From Actinomycetes bacterium (GTDB lineage: Bacteria > Actinomycetota > Acidimicrobiia > Acidimicrobiales > JAAEMS01), in NCBI GenBank assembly GCA_024225275.1, contig JAAEMS010000405.1, positions 1 to 64,000 of the forward strand: a DNA stretch of 64,000 nt. Direction: 5' to 3'. The notes beneath the pieces were generated by a model. That model was not told the DNA's origin. It saw only the letters and a list, made by a program, of their open reading frames with translations, and did no database searches. Positions 36,223 through 48,333 of this stretch are shown one piece after another (the stretch's first letter is position 1; every line of letters begins with the position of its first letter). A program made the position numbers and the translations under genes.

Positions 36223-38439
36223 GTGGGCGGCTCTTCTCGCGACTCAGAACCGGGCCCGGTACCGGACCTTCCCCCCGGGTCCGGTTTGGTGCTCCTGGAC
36301 GACCAGATGATCCTGCGCGCCGCCGATCCCCAACTGGCGGCCCGCCTGGATCTGAACCTGGGCGAGAGGATGGGCCAAGCCGCCATCGAGTTGATCCATC
36401 CGGCTGACCGGGAGAGGGCGGCCGCCGCCATCGCCGCCCTCGGACGTCATCCCGGCCCGCGGTCGCCGGCCACCTATCGGGTGATCGACGGTAGGGGCCG
36501 GTTCACGCTGGTCGAGATCCTCGGCGACAACCGGCTCGACGATCCCACCCTCAATGGTCTCCTGTTCATCATCCGGCCGGTCGATGATCGGCGGCGGGCC
36601 GAGGCGTTGGCGGCCGAGCAGGTCGAGCTGCTCGAAGGTCTGGCCAACGGGCGACCCGAGACCCAGCTGCTCGCAGACCTGGCCTCGCTGGCCGAACGTC
36701 ATACCGGTCGGCGAGCTTCCATCCTGGTGGCCGACGGCCACGGTCGGCGCTTGGCCGCCTCGACCTTGCCGCCCCCGTTCGAGGCAGCCCTCGAGAAGAC
36801 CCTCGTCGACCCCGACTCCCTGACCGCGGGCGAGGCCCGGCGGCGCAACGACGTCGCCGTCACCCCCGACGTGACCACCTGCGATGCATGGGGTCCTCTT
36901 GGTCAGCTGGCCGCCGATCATGGTGTCGTGGGCTGTGCTTCGATCCCCATGGTGGGGGCCGGGTCCCGCTGGCTTGGTTCGGTTGATCTCTACAGCGCCG
37001 ATACCTACCGGCCCGGTGCCGATGAGCTGAACATCCACTGTCTGCTGGCCCGCTTGGGTTCGGTGATCCTCGAGCGTCGTGAGCTCGAGGCTCGGCTCAG
37101 GAAGGCCGCGGCCGAGGATCCCCTCACCGGCCTGTCCAATCGGCGCGGCCTCCAGGCCCTGCTCGAGGCTGATGGGCTGGCCCCGTCGGCTCGCCTCGCG
37201 GTCTTCGTCGTCGACCTCGATCGATTCACCGCCATCAACAACACCCACGGTCACCCCGCGGGGGATCGGGTGCTCGTCACCATCGCCGATCGGCTGGCCG
37301 ACACCGCCGGGCCCAAGGCCTCGGTGGCCCGACTGGGGGGCGACGAGTTCCTCGTGGTCCTGGCCGACCCCGGGCAGGACGGTTGCATGGCCTTTGGGGT
37401 TGCCATGCTCGACGCCATCCACGAGAGGATCGGCCTCGACCTGTCCGAGGTCGTAGCCGGAGGCAGCGTCGGCCTGGCCCGCGGTGAGTACCGCGACCTC
37501 AACCGCTTGATCAGCGAAGCCGACTCGGCCATGTACAAGGCCAAACGACGGGGCGGAGGCTGTCTGGTCGAGTTCGACGACGAGCTGCGCCAGAACCACA
37601 AGCGCCTCGATGCCCTGGAGAAGGGACTGCGGGCCGCCAACTTCGACGAGGAACTACGAGTCGTCTATCAGCCCATCGTCGAGACCGGCAACGGAACAAT
37701 CGTCGGCGTCGAAGCCCTTCTGCGCTGGGACCACCCCCAGCTCGGGCTCCTGAGTCCCGGTGACTTCGTCGAGATGGCCGAGGACGCGGGCCTGATCGTG
37801 TCAGTCGACACCTGGATGCTCACCGAAGCGCATCGCCAGGCCTCCCAGTGGAGGGAGACCCGATCTCTGGTCGATGAGTTCACCGTCTGGGTGAACCTGT
37901 CGTCCCGCCAGCTCGACCGCACTGACCTGGTCGAGTGCCTGATCAGCTTGGTCGAAGGCGACCCGGAGCCGGGTCTCGGCATCGAATTGAGCGAGTGCGG
38001 TGTGCCCGTCGACCACCATCTGGCCATCCAGCGCATCGCCGAGATCCGCGATGCGGGCATCTCGGTGGCCATCGACGACTTCGGCGCGAACTACGCGTCT
38101 CTGGGTCAGCTGCGCCAGGTCGGTGTGGATCGGCTCAAGATCGACGGCTCGCTGGTGGCCGGCATGCCCCACAGCCGGCCCGACCGGGTCGTGCTCGAGG
38201 CGATCATCACCCTGGCCCGCGAGCTCGGCCTCTGTCTGGTGGCCGAAGGGGTGGAGACCTACGAACAGCTCGAGGTTCTCCGCCTGCTGGGTTGCGACGC
38301 GGTGCAGGGATACCTGTTCGGCACTCCGGCCAGCACGGTCGAGCTCGAGCGTCGGTACGGACCTGGTCTGGTCGAGCGGGCCTACCCGGCGTTGCCGCCC
38401 GAGGCGTTCGGCCCTGCCACCCCCGGCATCAGCACTTGA
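36223..38439 (+). CDS. PAS-GAF-GGDEF-EAL cyclic-di-GMP enzyme
   Basis: From GTG 36223 the protein is 738 residues. In order: a PAS-like domain (GLVLLDDQMILRAAD), a GAF-like domain, a GGDEF domain with intact RLGGDEF and an EAL domain with EALLRW, NLSSRQL, DDFGANYASL, LKIDGSLV and AEGVE. Key catalytic residues of both halves are present, so it could synthesise and hydrolyse cyclic di-GMP. The EAL-domain ELTES motif reads ELSEC. No membrane helix is seen, so it is cytoplasmic. The start is uncertain: the frame extends to 36034, but that N-terminal part looks non-coding and no ribosome site or -10 decides. Confidence 0.85.
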   Translation: MGGSSRDSEPGPVPDLPPGSGLVLLDDQMILRAADPQLAARLDLNLGERMGQAAIELIHPADRERAAAAIAALGRHPGPRSPATYRVIDGRGRFTLVEILGDNRLDDPTLNGLLFIIRPVDDRRRAEALAAEQVELLEGLANGRPETQLLADLASLAERHTGRRASILVADGHGRRLAASTLPPPFEAALEKTLVDPDSLTAGEARRRNDVAVTPDVTTCDAWGPLGQLAADHGVVGCASIPMVGAGSRWLGSVDLYSADTYRPGADELNIHCLLARLGSVILERRELEARLRKAAAEDPLTGLSNRRGLQALLEADGLAPSARLAVFVVDLDRFTAINNTHGHPAGDRVLVTIADRLADTAGPKASVARLGGDEFLVVLADPGQDGCMAFGVAMLDAIHERIGLDLSEVVAGGSVGLARGEYRDLNRLISEADSAMYKAKRRGGGCLVEFDDELRQNHKRLDALEKGLRAANFDEELRVVYQPIVETGNGTIVGVEALLRWDHPQLGLLSPGDFVEMAEDAGLIVSVDTWMLTEAHRQASQWRETRSLVDEFTVWVNLSSRQLDRTDLVECLISLVEGDPEPGLGIELSECGVPVDHHLAIQRIAEIRDAGISVAIDDFGANYASLGQLRQVGVDRLKIDGSLVAGMPHSRPDRVVLEAIITLARELGLCLVAEGVETYEQLEVLRLLGCDAVQGYLFGTPASTVELERRYGPGLVERAYPALPPEAFGPATPGIST

Positions 38440-38507
38440 CCACTCCGCTGCCCGGTCGAACCGGCGCGGCTTGCTATCGGTCCGGGGATCGGCCCAGCAT
38501 CGAGCCC

Positions 38508-41333
38508 ATGAATCCCGCGTGGGCCGATTCGGCCGAGGATGTTGTTCGCCTCCAGGCAACCGACGAGGTCCGCGGTCTCTCGACCGACGAGGTTCAGGCG
38601 AGGCTGGCACAGCACGGACCGAACGAACTGGCCGAGGCCCCGCCGGTGCCTCGGTGGCGCCGCCTCGTCGAGCAGTTCAACGATCCCCTGGTCCTCCTGC
38701 TCGTGACCGCAACCGCGATCTCTCTGGCCGCATGGGTGAGCGAGGGAGCTCACGAAGCCCCGCTCGAGGCCATCGTCATCGGGGCCATCATCGTGCTGAA
38801 CGCCATTCTCGGATACTGGCAGGAGGCCAAGGCGGTCCAAGCGGTGGCCGCCCTCCGCCAGTTGACCGCCCTGCATGCCACCGTCCTCCGCAACGGTGAC
38901 CTGTCGGTCATCCTCTCGTCCGAGCTGGTGCCGGGAGACCTCCTCCTGTTGGGAGAGGGCGATGCCGTAGGGGCCGACTGCCGGGTGATCGAGGCCGCCA
39001 GCCTGCGGGTGGCTGAGGCGCCCCTGACCGGAGAGAGCGCGTCGGTGACGAAGACCCCCGACACAGTGGATCCAGCCACCGACCTCGCCGAGCGCTCGAA
39101 CATGGTGTTCAAGGGAACGGCGGTGGTGCGGGGCCGAGGTCGCGGTGTTGTCGTGGCCACCGGGATGGAAACCGAGATCGGCCGTATCGCCACCCTCATC
39201 GAGTCCGCCACCGAGGAGCGCACTCCGCTGCAACGCCAGATCGATTGGCTGGGAAAGGTGCTGGGCCTCTCGGTGATCGGCCTGAGTGCCCTGGTCGTGG
39301 CGGCCATCGTCTTCTCGTCGGAGGTGTCATCGGCCGGCGACGTGCTCGATGCCCTCCTCGTCGGTGTCTCGTTGGCGGTGGCTGCTGTACCGGAAGGGCT
39401 ACCGGCGATCATGACCGTGGTTCTCGCTCTGGGCGTCCAGCGTATGGCCAGCCACCGGGCGGTGGTGAAGAAGCTGTCCTCGGTCGAGACCCTCGGGTCG
39501 GCATCGGTGATCTGTTCGGACAAGACGGGCACCCTGACCCGCAACGAGATGACGGTCGTGAGGGTGGTGACCGGATCGGCGTCGGTCGAACTGACCGGAT
39601 CGGGCTATCACCCGATTGGTGATGTGCTGCTCGACGGTGAGCGGCTCACCGATCCAACGTCTCTCCGCGAGGTGGAGCTCGTGTTGGGTGCCGGCAGCGT
39701 GGCCAACGACGCTCGCCTCCAGCCCGCCGAGTCAGGCCGGTGGGAAGTGGTGGGCGACCCAACCGAGATCGCCCTGCTCGTGGCCCAGGAGAAGCTGGGC
39801 CTTGGTCTTGGTCGCCAGGACATGGTGGGTCGGGTGGGCGAGATCCCCTTCGACTCCGATCGCAAGCTCATGACCGTGGTTCACCGCGACCACGACGGTG
39901 ATCGGTGGGCCGCCGAGTTCGAGGGAGTGGTAGCGGATGGCAGTGGCCCTCGGATGCTCCTGATCACGAAGGGGGCGCCCGAGGTTCTCCTCGATCGTTG
40001 CGGGCACATTCGGAAGGGGGACACGGTCGAGCCCCTCACCGATGCTCTGCGGGCCGGCATCGATGCCGCCATCGACGATCTCGCCGACCGGGCTCTCAGG
40101 ACCCTGGCGGTGGCGTACCGGCCCCTTGACGACATGCCCGCCGAGCTCGACGAATCGCTCGAGGACGACCTGGTCTACCTGGGAGTGGTGGGCATCATCG
40201 ATCCGCCCCGTCCCGAGGCGGCGGCCGCCATCGGTGAGGCCCAACGAGCGGGTGTGCGGGTGATCATGATCACCGGCGACCACCCCCGCACGGCCGCCCG
40301 TATCGGGGCCGATCTCGGGCTCGCCGGCACCGGCGACAGGGCCCGCCCCGCAACCACCGGTGGTCAGATCGGTCAACTCGACGATGAGGGCTTCCGCGGC
40401 GTGGTGCGCACTGAGCCGGTATTTGCCCGCGTCGCTCCCGAACACAAGCTCCGCATCGTCCGGGCCCTGCAGGAGGACTCCCACGTCGTTGCCATGACCG
40501 GCGACGGGGTGAACGATGCACCCGCCCTGAAGCAGGCCGACATCGGTGTGGCCATGGGGATCAACGGGACCGAGGTGTCCAAGGAGGCGGCCGACATGAT
40601 CCTGGCCGACGACAACTTCGCCACGATTCTCGATGCCGTCCGCGAGGGCCGCGAGATCTTCGCCAACATCCGCAAGTTCCTCCGCTACCTGCTGGCCTCC
40701 AACACCGGTGAGGTGTTGGTCATGCTCATCGGCGTGCTGGCCGCGGGGGCGCTCGGCCTGGCTGATACGGCCGAGGGTCTCGCCGTCCCCCTGCTGGCCA
40801 CCCAGATCCTCTGGATCAACCTGCTGACCGACAGCACCCTGGCTCTCGCCTTGGGCGTCGACCCCTCGGTCGAGGACGTCATGGACCGGCCCCCCCGCCA
40901 CCTCGACGACCGGGTCATCGACCCGACGATGCTGGTCACGATCGCCCTCATCGGTGGAGTCACCGCGCTGGCTGGGTTGGTGGCCCTCGACATCGAGCTG
41001 GCCGGCGGTCTCCTGGGTGGATCCGGCGACGTCGAAACGGCTCGCACCATGGCCTTCACAACCCTGGTGCTGGGTCAGGTCTTCAATGCGTTCAACGCCC
41101 GGTCCGATCGGGTGAGTGCTTTCGTGCGGCCGTTCGAGAACCGCCTTCTGTGGGCGGCCACGGCCATCACGGTGGCCCTCCAGGTGGCAGTGGTGCACGT
41201 GGGCCCCCTGAACCGGGCCTTCGACACGACCCCCCTCGACTTGTCCCGATGGCTGATCTGTTCTGCCCTGGCCAGCACGGTCCTCCTCGCCGACGAGATC
41301 AGAAAGTTCCTGGTGAGAAGCCGAGCCTCCTGA
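38508..41333 (+). CDS. Cation-transporting P-type ATPase, Ca2+-type (PIIA)
   Basis: The 941-residue pump has an N-terminal cation-ATPase domain (1-70), the actuator LTGES (173-177), M4 VPEGLPA (E296), the phosphorylated D338 in DKTGTLT, TGDGVNDAPALK, then M5 SNTGEV and M6 NLLTD. The Glu, Asn and Asp residues of M4, M5 and M6 correspond to the SERCA calcium sites, so Ca2+ (or Mn2+) export is the best guess. About ten transmembrane helices are predicted. ATG 38508 starts the conserved region; a longer in-frame extension overlaps the GGDEF-EAL gene. Downstream lies the palindromic repeat locus rather than a terminator. Confidence 0.92.
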   Translation: MNPAWADSAEDVVRLQATDEVRGLSTDEVQARLAQHGPNELAEAPPVPRWRRLVEQFNDPLVLLLVTATAISLAAWVSEGAHEAPLEAIVIGAIIVLNAILGYWQEAKAVQAVAALRQLTALHATVLRNGDLSVILSSELVPGDLLLLGEGDAVGADCRVIEAASLRVAEAPLTGESASVTKTPDTVDPATDLAERSNMVFKGTAVVRGRGRGVVVATGMETEIGRIATLIESATEERTPLQRQIDWLGKVLGLSVIGLSALVVAAIVFSSEVSSAGDVLDALLVGVSLAVAAVPEGLPAIMTVVLALGVQRMASHRAVVKKLSSVETLGSASVICSDKTGTLTRNEMTVVRVVTGSASVELTGSGYHPIGDVLLDGERLTDPTSLREVELVLGAGSVANDARLQPAESGRWEVVGDPTEIALLVAQEKLGLGLGRQDMVGRVGEIPFDSDRKLMTVVHRDHDGDRWAAEFEGVVADGSGPRMLLITKGAPEVLLDRCGHIRKGDTVEPLTDALRAGIDAAIDDLADRALRTLAVAYRPLDDMPAELDESLEDDLVYLGVVGIIDPPRPEAAAAIGEAQRAGVRVIMITGDHPRTAARIGADLGLAGTGDRARPATTGGQIGQLDDEGFRGVVRTEPVFARVAPEHKLRIVRALQEDSHVVAMTGDGVNDAPALKQADIGVAMGINGTEVSKEAADMILADDNFATILDAVREGREIFANIRKFLRYLLASNTGEVLVMLIGVLAAGALGLADTAEGLAVPLLATQILWINLLTDSTLALALGVDPSVEDVMDRPPRHLDDRVIDPTMLVTIALIGGVTALAGLVALDIELAGGLLGGSGDVETARTMAFTTLVLGQVFNAFNARSDRVSAFVRPFENRLLWAATAITVALQVAVVHVGPLNRAFDTTPLDLSRWLICSALASTVLLADEIRKFLVRSRAS

Positions 41334-41379
41334 GGCGCGTGTCCCCAGGCCCCCCACGGGGTCCCCACAGTCTCCCCAC

Positions 41380-41406
41380 GGGCTCCCAGGGCTCCCAGGG
41401 CTCCCA
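41380..41406. repeat. Three tandem 9-bp units GGGCTCCCA
   Basis: Three exact copies directly precede the first GGGGTCTGACCCC palindrome; a further GGGCTCCCA is found between the first two palindromes. They look like replication-slippage products at the edge of the repeat locus. Confidence 0.8.
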
Positions 41407-41566
41407 GGGGTCTGACCCCTAGGGGCTCCCAGGGGTCTGACCCCTATCGTCCCCGAGGGGTCTGACCCCTATCGGGCTGGATCCTGTAGATCCACCAGGA
41501 AATCCCGTAGGGGTCTGACCCCAACGGGGGGATAAGTGCCAGAGGTCAGATAGATGAACGTCGATG
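41407..41566. repeat. Palindromic repeat locus 1 with conserved 57-nt block
   Basis: Four copies of the 13-nt palindrome GGGGTCTGACCCC start at 41407, 41432, 41457 and 41510. The last is followed after 8 nt by GATAAGTGCCAGAG and a further 22 conserved bases to 41566. The same arrangement recurs at 49406-49462. A TGGATC/GATCCA hairpin lies between copies three and four. This is most like a REP-type intergenic element; no transposase gene is in the window. Confidence 0.75.
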
Positions 41567-41580
41567 TCAGGGGGGCTCCG

Positions 41581-41586
41581 TAGTCT
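41581..41586 (+). promoter_or_regulatory. -10 box of comF
   Basis: TAGTCT is 6 nt before ATG 41593, so comF appears leaderless with its promoter abutting the repeat locus. Confidence 0.5.
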
Positions 41587-41592
41587 TCGGGA

Positions 41593-42216
41593 ATGGTGAT
41601 GAACGCGGTTCTCGATGTGGTGCTGGGGTCTCGGTGTGCTCTGTGCGGGGCACCAGGGCCCGAGGTGTGCGGCCGGTGCCTGATGTCGCTCGCTCCGGCT
41701 CGCTCCGAGCCACGGCTCGAAGGTCTTCCTGACCTGGTGGCCCTGTTCGACTACGACAACGGCGGGCGTGAGCTGGTGGCCGCCCTCAAGTACCGGGGCC
41801 GGACCACGGTGGCCGGGTTCGCCGGTGCCCGGCTGGCGACGGCGGTGGCCCAACAGCTGGCATGGCGGCCCACGGTGGTCACGTGGGCTCCTACCACGGC
41901 GGACCGGCGGCGGCAGCGGGGATTCGATCAGGCCGACCTTCTGGCCCGGGCCACCGGTCGAGCTCTGGGCGTACCGGTGAGGCGTTGCCTGGTGCGTCAC
42001 GGCCGACACCACCAGACCGGTCGGGCTCGGGCCGAACGTCAGGCATTGGGGCCCCGGTTCACCGCTCGGGCAGCCTGGGGGCAGCGACTTCTGGTGGTCG
42101 ATGATGTCGTGACCACCGGCGCGACCCTGGTTTCGGCCCATCGGGCTCTCTTTGCCGCGGGAGCCGCCGAGGTGGCGGTGGCTTCGGTAGCCCGGGTTGA
42201 AGGACCGCCCCGGTGA
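41593..42216 (+). CDS. comF: ComF-family phosphoribosyltransferase-like protein
   Basis: This 207-residue protein has an N-terminal double zinc finger (CALC and CGRC pairs within the first 40 residues), ALKYRGR, and the PRPP-binding motif LLVVDDVVTTGATL. ComF proteins are linked to DNA uptake in competent bacteria but are widespread in non-competent ones, where their role may be nucleotide or DNA repair related. The zinc and PRPP sites are intact. It is upstream of hpf, as in many actinobacteria. Confidence 0.88.
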   Translation: MVMNAVLDVVLGSRCALCGAPGPEVCGRCLMSLAPARSEPRLEGLPDLVALFDYDNGGRELVAALKYRGRTTVAGFAGARLATAVAQQLAWRPTVVTWAPTTADRRRQRGFDQADLLARATGRALGVPVRRCLVRHGRHHQTGRARAERQALGPRFTARAAWGQRLLVVDDVVTTGATLVSAHRALFAAGAAEVAVASVARVEGPPR

Positions 42217-42245
42217 GTCGAGCCGAGAGTTGTTGCTCTGAATGG

Positions 42246-42274
42246 CTGACGTTTGGCCCGGGACCGCATACCCT
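42246..42274 (+). promoter_or_regulatory. Promoter of hpf
   Basis: CTGACG (42246-42251) and TACCCT (42269-42274) are separated by 17 bp, matching a vegetative actinobacterial promoter. Transcription would start about 45 nt before GTG 42326. Confidence 0.45.
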
Positions 42275-42325
42275 CGGACCTAGAGGGATCGACCCGGTCC
42301 CGACCACGAAACATGGAGGTGCGCT

Positions 42326-42946
42326 GTGGAGGTTTCCGTCAGCAGCAGGCATGTCGAGGTGTCCGACCAGTTGAGGGAGATGACGATCCAGAAGATCGGT
42401 CGCCTCGACCGTTTTCTGTCTGGTCTCGACCACGCCGAGGTTCACTTCATGGAAGAGAAGAACCCGCGTATCGCTGACAAGGAGATCTGCGAGGTCACGA
42501 TCGAGGGTCACGGCCACCATGTTCGGGTGAAGGTCGCCGCCCCCGATGGTTTCACCGCGGTCGACAAGGCGGTCGACAAGCTCGAGCGCAGTCTCCGCAA
42601 GCTCAAGACCAAGCTGCACAACCGTCACCACCCCAACCCCAAACGCAAGCGCAAGGGTGGGACGCCGCCGGTGGACATGGGCGAAGCGGTGCCAGACGAA
42701 GAGTCGATGATGGGCGAGGAGCCGCCCGGCGGCGACGCGGAGCTCTTGTCCGAGAGCGACATGACCCAGAAGATCGTCAAAGCCAAGGCCTTCCTGATGC
42801 GGCCCATGTCCGCCGAAGAAGCTGCTCTGCAGATGGACCTTCTCCACCACTCCTTCTACTTCTTCCGCAACGCCGAGACCGGCCGTTCGGCGGTGGTCTA
42901 CCGCCGTGAAGACGGCGACATCGGCTTGATCGACGAAGAGAGCTAA
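42326..42946 (+). CDS. hpf: Ribosome hibernation promoting factor, long form
   Basis: The 206-residue protein has an N-terminal S30AE domain (1-98; VSVSSRHVEVSDQLREM, then a basic region) and a C-terminal ribosome-dimerisation domain (about 150-205; IVKAKAFLMRPMSAEEAALQM and SFYFFRNAETGR). It binds the 30S decoding site and links 70S particles into inactive 100S dimers in slow growth. The GTG start has an excellent GGAGGT site five bases upstream, so unlike its neighbours it is translated from a leadered mRNA. Its position before secA is a common actinobacterial arrangement. Confidence 0.95.
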   Translation: MEVSVSSRHVEVSDQLREMTIQKIGRLDRFLSGLDHAEVHFMEEKNPRIADKEICEVTIEGHGHHVRVKVAAPDGFTAVDKAVDKLERSLRKLKTKLHNRHHPNPKRKRKGGTPPVDMGEAVPDEESMMGEEPPGGDAELLSESDMTQKIVKAKAFLMRPMSAEEAALQMDLLHHSFYFFRNAETGRSAVVYRREDGDIGLIDEES

Positions 42947-42977
42947 ACCCAGAGCGTTCGGCGCCGACCGGGATTCC

Positions 42978-43616
42978 ATGGCCGGTCTCGATCCGATCCG
43001 GGTGGTCCTTTGTGATTCCCATACCCTGTTTCGACGGGGCCTGTTGGTCGTGCTCGAGCGTGAGCCCGACATCGAGGTGGTGGGTGAGGCGGTCTACAAG
43101 GATGATCTCGTCGATCTGGTCGTCAGCACCCGCCCCGACGTCACCGTCGTGGGCCTGGGAGGTACCGGCCCCCACGTGATCGGTGTTCTCACCCGCTCGC
43201 TTCCCGGCCTCCGAATCATGGCCCTCTCCGTGGCCGACGACGAAGACACAATCGGTGACGAGGCCTTGGCCGCGGTTGGCAACGGCGCGGTTGGGCACCT
43301 CGTGAAGGAGGGTGCGGTCAGCGTGTTTGCTCATACCGTTCGGCTTGTGCACGCGGGTGATCCACCCGTGTCGGGGCCTTTGTCGGCGCGGCTGCTCGAG
43401 CTAGAGCAGCAGACCGGCGAGATATGGACCGGTCACGAACGGCGGGTCTTCCAGGTCATCGCCCAGACCGGCTCGGTGGAGCGGACGGCCACCAATCTGG
43501 GCGTCGACTCCCGGGTCGTGCGTGGCTTGGTACGCAACGGCATGGCCCGGTTCCATCGCCGTCTGGCCCAGGAGAGGGCGGCCGCAGCGGCTCCCGCGAG
43601 CTTGGCTGCACCCTGA
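42978..43616 (+). CDS. NarL-like response regulator with a degenerate receiver
   Basis: The 212-residue protein has a receiver-like domain (residues 7-125) and a C-terminal LuxR-like helix-turn-helix (about 145-200, GHERRVFQVIAQTGSVERTATNLGV). Receiver landmarks CDSHTLFRRGL and HLVKEG with the conserved Lys are present, but the phosphoacceptor Asp expected at about residue 59 is Gly in VTVVGLGG. Phosphorylation therefore looks impossible, and control by ligand, partner or expression level is more likely. No kinase gene is adjacent. It lies 31 bases after hpf and just before secA, so it may be co-transcribed with hpf. Confidence 0.8.
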   Translation: MAGLDPIRVVLCDSHTLFRRGLLVVLEREPDIEVVGEAVYKDDLVDLVVSTRPDVTVVGLGGTGPHVIGVLTRSLPGLRIMALSVADDEDTIGDEALAAVGNGAVGHLVKEGAVSVFAHTVRLVHAGDPPVSGPLSARLLELEQQTGEIWTGHERRVFQVIAQTGSVERTATNLGVDSRVVRGLVRNGMARFHRRLAQERAAAAAPASLAAP

Positions 43617-43639
43617 CGAGGTGGAGCGGGGCTCGCCGG

Positions 43640-43645
43640 TAGACT
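43640..43645 (+). promoter_or_regulatory. -10 box of secA
   Basis: TAGACT is 9 nt before ATG 43655; no ribosome site precedes the gene. Confidence 0.5.
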
Positions 43646-43654
43646 GAACCTCTC

Positions 43655-46396
<2,742 letters not shown>

Positions 46397-46400
46397 CACC

Positions 46401-46418
46401 CGGTCGATCTCTCGACCG
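46401..46418 (+). terminator. Hairpin after secA
   Basis: CGGTCGA and TCGACCG form a perfect 7-bp stem with a UCUC loop, five bases after the secA stop codon. No T-tract follows, so it may be a pausing or 3'-end stability element rather than a classic intrinsic terminator. Confidence 0.4.
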
Positions 46419-46454
46419 TCGGTCCCCTCCCGCCCCGAAGCCAAGGAACCCTCC

Positions 46455-47576
46455 GTGCAGGACTTCACCCCCCAACTGAAAGATCTCCGGAGCCGCCTGG
46501 GTGATGCCGAGGGATATCTCCGCATCGCCGACCTCCGGGCCCGCCAGCCCCAGCTCGAGACCGAGATGGGCCGCCCCGACCTCTGGGACGATCAGGACCG
46601 GGCCCGGGCCGTCCAGCGTGAGTTGGCCGCGGTCAATGAGGATCTCGAGCTGTTCTCCGATCTCACCACGCTGATCGACGACGCTGACACCCTGGTCGAG
46701 TTGGCGTCCGAAGAGGGCGATGACAGTCTCGAGGGCGAAATCACCGACTCGGTCATCGAGCTCGAATCACAGTTCCACGACCTCGAGCTGCGGTCCTTGT
46801 TCACCGGGGAGTACGACGAAGGTGACGCCGTCTGTCTGATCCAGTCGGGCGAGGGTGGCACCGACGCCCAGGACTGGGCCGAGATGCTCCTGCGCATGTA
46901 CAGCCGCTGGGCCGAGCGTCGGGGCCTCGACATCGAGCTCGCTTCGGTGTCGCCGGGAACCGAGGCCGGCATGAGTTCGGCCGAGTTCGAGGTACGGGGC
47001 CGGTACGCCTACGGCCTGCTCCAGAGCGAGCGTGGCGTCCATCGTCTGGTCCGCATGTCACCGTTCAACAAAGACGGCAAGCGGCAGACCGCGTTCGCCG
47101 CCCTCCAGGTGGTCCCGTTCATCGAGGACGCCAGCGGCGAAGTCGAGATCGACGAGAAGGATCTCCGCATCGACACCTACCGGTCGTCGGGCGCTGGTGG
47201 CCAGCATGTGAACGTCACCGATTCGGCGGTCCGGATCACCCATCTGCCTACCGGTCTCGTCACCTCGTGCCAGAACGAGCGCAGCCAGCACCAGAACAAG
47301 GACCGGGCTATGCAGATGCTGGCTGCCAAGCTGGTCGACCTCGAGCGGCAGAAACGCCAAGACGAGCTCGCGGCCATCAGCGGCGAGAACAAGAGCGTCG
47401 GGTTCGGCTCCCAGATCCGCTCCTACGTGTTGGCTCCGTACCAGATGGTCAAGGACCTCCGCACCGAGTACGAGGACGGAGACGTCGACGGGGTCCTCGA
47501 CGGAGACATCGACTCGTTCATGGAGTCCTGGCTTCAGCTCCAACGCGCCACCCGCAGTGACGAGGCAGACGCGTGA
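46455..47576 (+). CDS. prfB: Peptide chain release factor 2
   Basis: The 373-residue RF2 has the stop-codon recognition tripeptide SPF (202-204) that reads UGA/UAA and the catalytic GGQ (248-250) in [10 protein letters not shown]. The gene is read in one frame with no internal UGA, so the autoregulatory +1 frameshift of enterobacterial prfB is absent. The start is GTG with AGGA about seven bases upstream. UGA is the commonest stop among the genes here, consistent with heavy RF2 use. Confidence 0.96.
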   Translation: MQDFTPQLKDLRSRLGDAEGYLRIADLRARQPQLETEMGRPDLWDDQDRARAVQRELAAVNEDLELFSDLTTLIDDADTLVELASEEGDDSLEGEITDSVIELESQFHDLELRSLFTGEYDEGDAVCLIQSGEGGTDAQDWAEMLLRMYSRWAERRGLDIELASVSPGTEAGMSSAEFEVRGRYAYGLLQSERGVHRLVRMSPFNKDGKRQTAFAALQVVPFIEDASGEVEIDEKDLRIDTYRSSGAGGQHVNVTDSAVRITHLPTGLVTSCQNERSQHQNKDRAMQMLAAKLVDLERQKRQDELAAISGENKSVGFGSQIRSYVLAPYQMVKDLRTEYEDGDVDGVLDGDIDSFMESWLQLQRATRSDEADA

Positions 47577-47655
47577 CGTGCTGCTATCGTGCCCCCGGCG
47601 CGGACACGGTGCGCGGCCGTCAGAGGCCGCCATGGCATGCCCGAGGAGTCCTGCG

Positions 47656-48333
47656 GTGATCCGGCTCGAGAACGTCACCAAGACCTACAAGGGCGGCAAT
47701 GTCGCGCTCCACAACGCCTCGGCCGACATCCAGAAGGGCGAGTTCATCTTCCTGGTGGGGCACTCGGGCTCGGGCAAGTCGACCTTCCTGCGCCTGCTGA
47801 ACAAGGAGGAGGAGCCCGAGGAGGGCCGCATATTCGTGGCCGGCAAGGACATCGGCCAGCTGAGCAGCTGGAAAGTGCCGTATCTCCGCCGCAACATCGG
47901 GAGCATCTTCCAGGACTTCAAGCTCCTCCCCAGCAAGACGGTGTCCGAGAACGTGGCCTTCGCCCTCGAGGTCATCGGTCGGCCCCGGCACGTGGTCCGT
48001 ACCCAAGTGCCCGCCATCCTCGAACTGGTGGGGCTCAGTCAGAAGATGGACAGTTTCCCGGGTCAGCTGTCGGGTGGTGAGCAACAGCGGGTGTCGATCG
48101 CCCGAGCCTTCGTGAACCGGCCCCTGATCCTGCTGGCCGACGAGCCCACCGGAAACCTCGACCCCGCCACCTCGGTGGGCATCATGCGCCTCCTCGACCG
48201 CATCAACCGCACCGGCACCACGGTCATGATGGCCACCCACGATCGGGGCATCGTCGACACCATGAGGCGCCGGGTCATCGAACTCGAACGGGGTCTGATC
48301 GTCCGCGACCAGAGCCGAGGGGTGTACGAGTAG
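47656..48333 (+). CDS. ftsE: Cell-division ABC ATPase FtsE
   Basis: From GTG 47656 the protein is 225 residues, starting with the conserved [13 protein letters not shown]. It has Walker [11 protein letters not shown]-loop FQDFKLL, signature LSGGEQQR and Walker B ILLADEP. With FtsX it forms a complex that activates cell-wall hydrolases at the septum. A GAGGAG ribosome site seven bases upstream decides the start over ATG 47632. Its stop TAG overlaps the ftsX GTG by one base. Confidence 0.95.
   Translation: MIRLENVTKTYKGGNVALHNASADIQKGEFIFLVGHSGSGKSTFLRLLNKEEEPEEGRIFVAGKDIGQLSSWKVPYLRRNIGSIFQDFKLLPSKTVSENVAFALEVIGRPRHVVRTQVPAILELVGLSQKMDSFPGQLSGGEQQRVSIARAFVNRPLILLADEPTGNLDPATSVGIMRLLDRINRTGTTVMMATHDRGIVDTMRRRVIELERGLIVRDQSRGVYE

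Noticed and set aside
41407-41522. CRISPR-like array
   Set aside because: The repeated unit is only a 13-nt palindrome with unequal 12-, 12- and 40-nt gaps, and no cas genes are present.
42260-42301. Hairpin GGGACCG/CGGTCCC with an inner CCCTC/GAGGG stem as an hpf leader structure
   Set aside because: The best promoter (42246-42274) places its -10 inside the left arm, so the complete hairpin would not be transcribed from it.
46455-47576. Programmed +1 frameshift in prfB
   Set aside because: The gene is continuous in one frame from GTG to stop with no in-frame early TGA.
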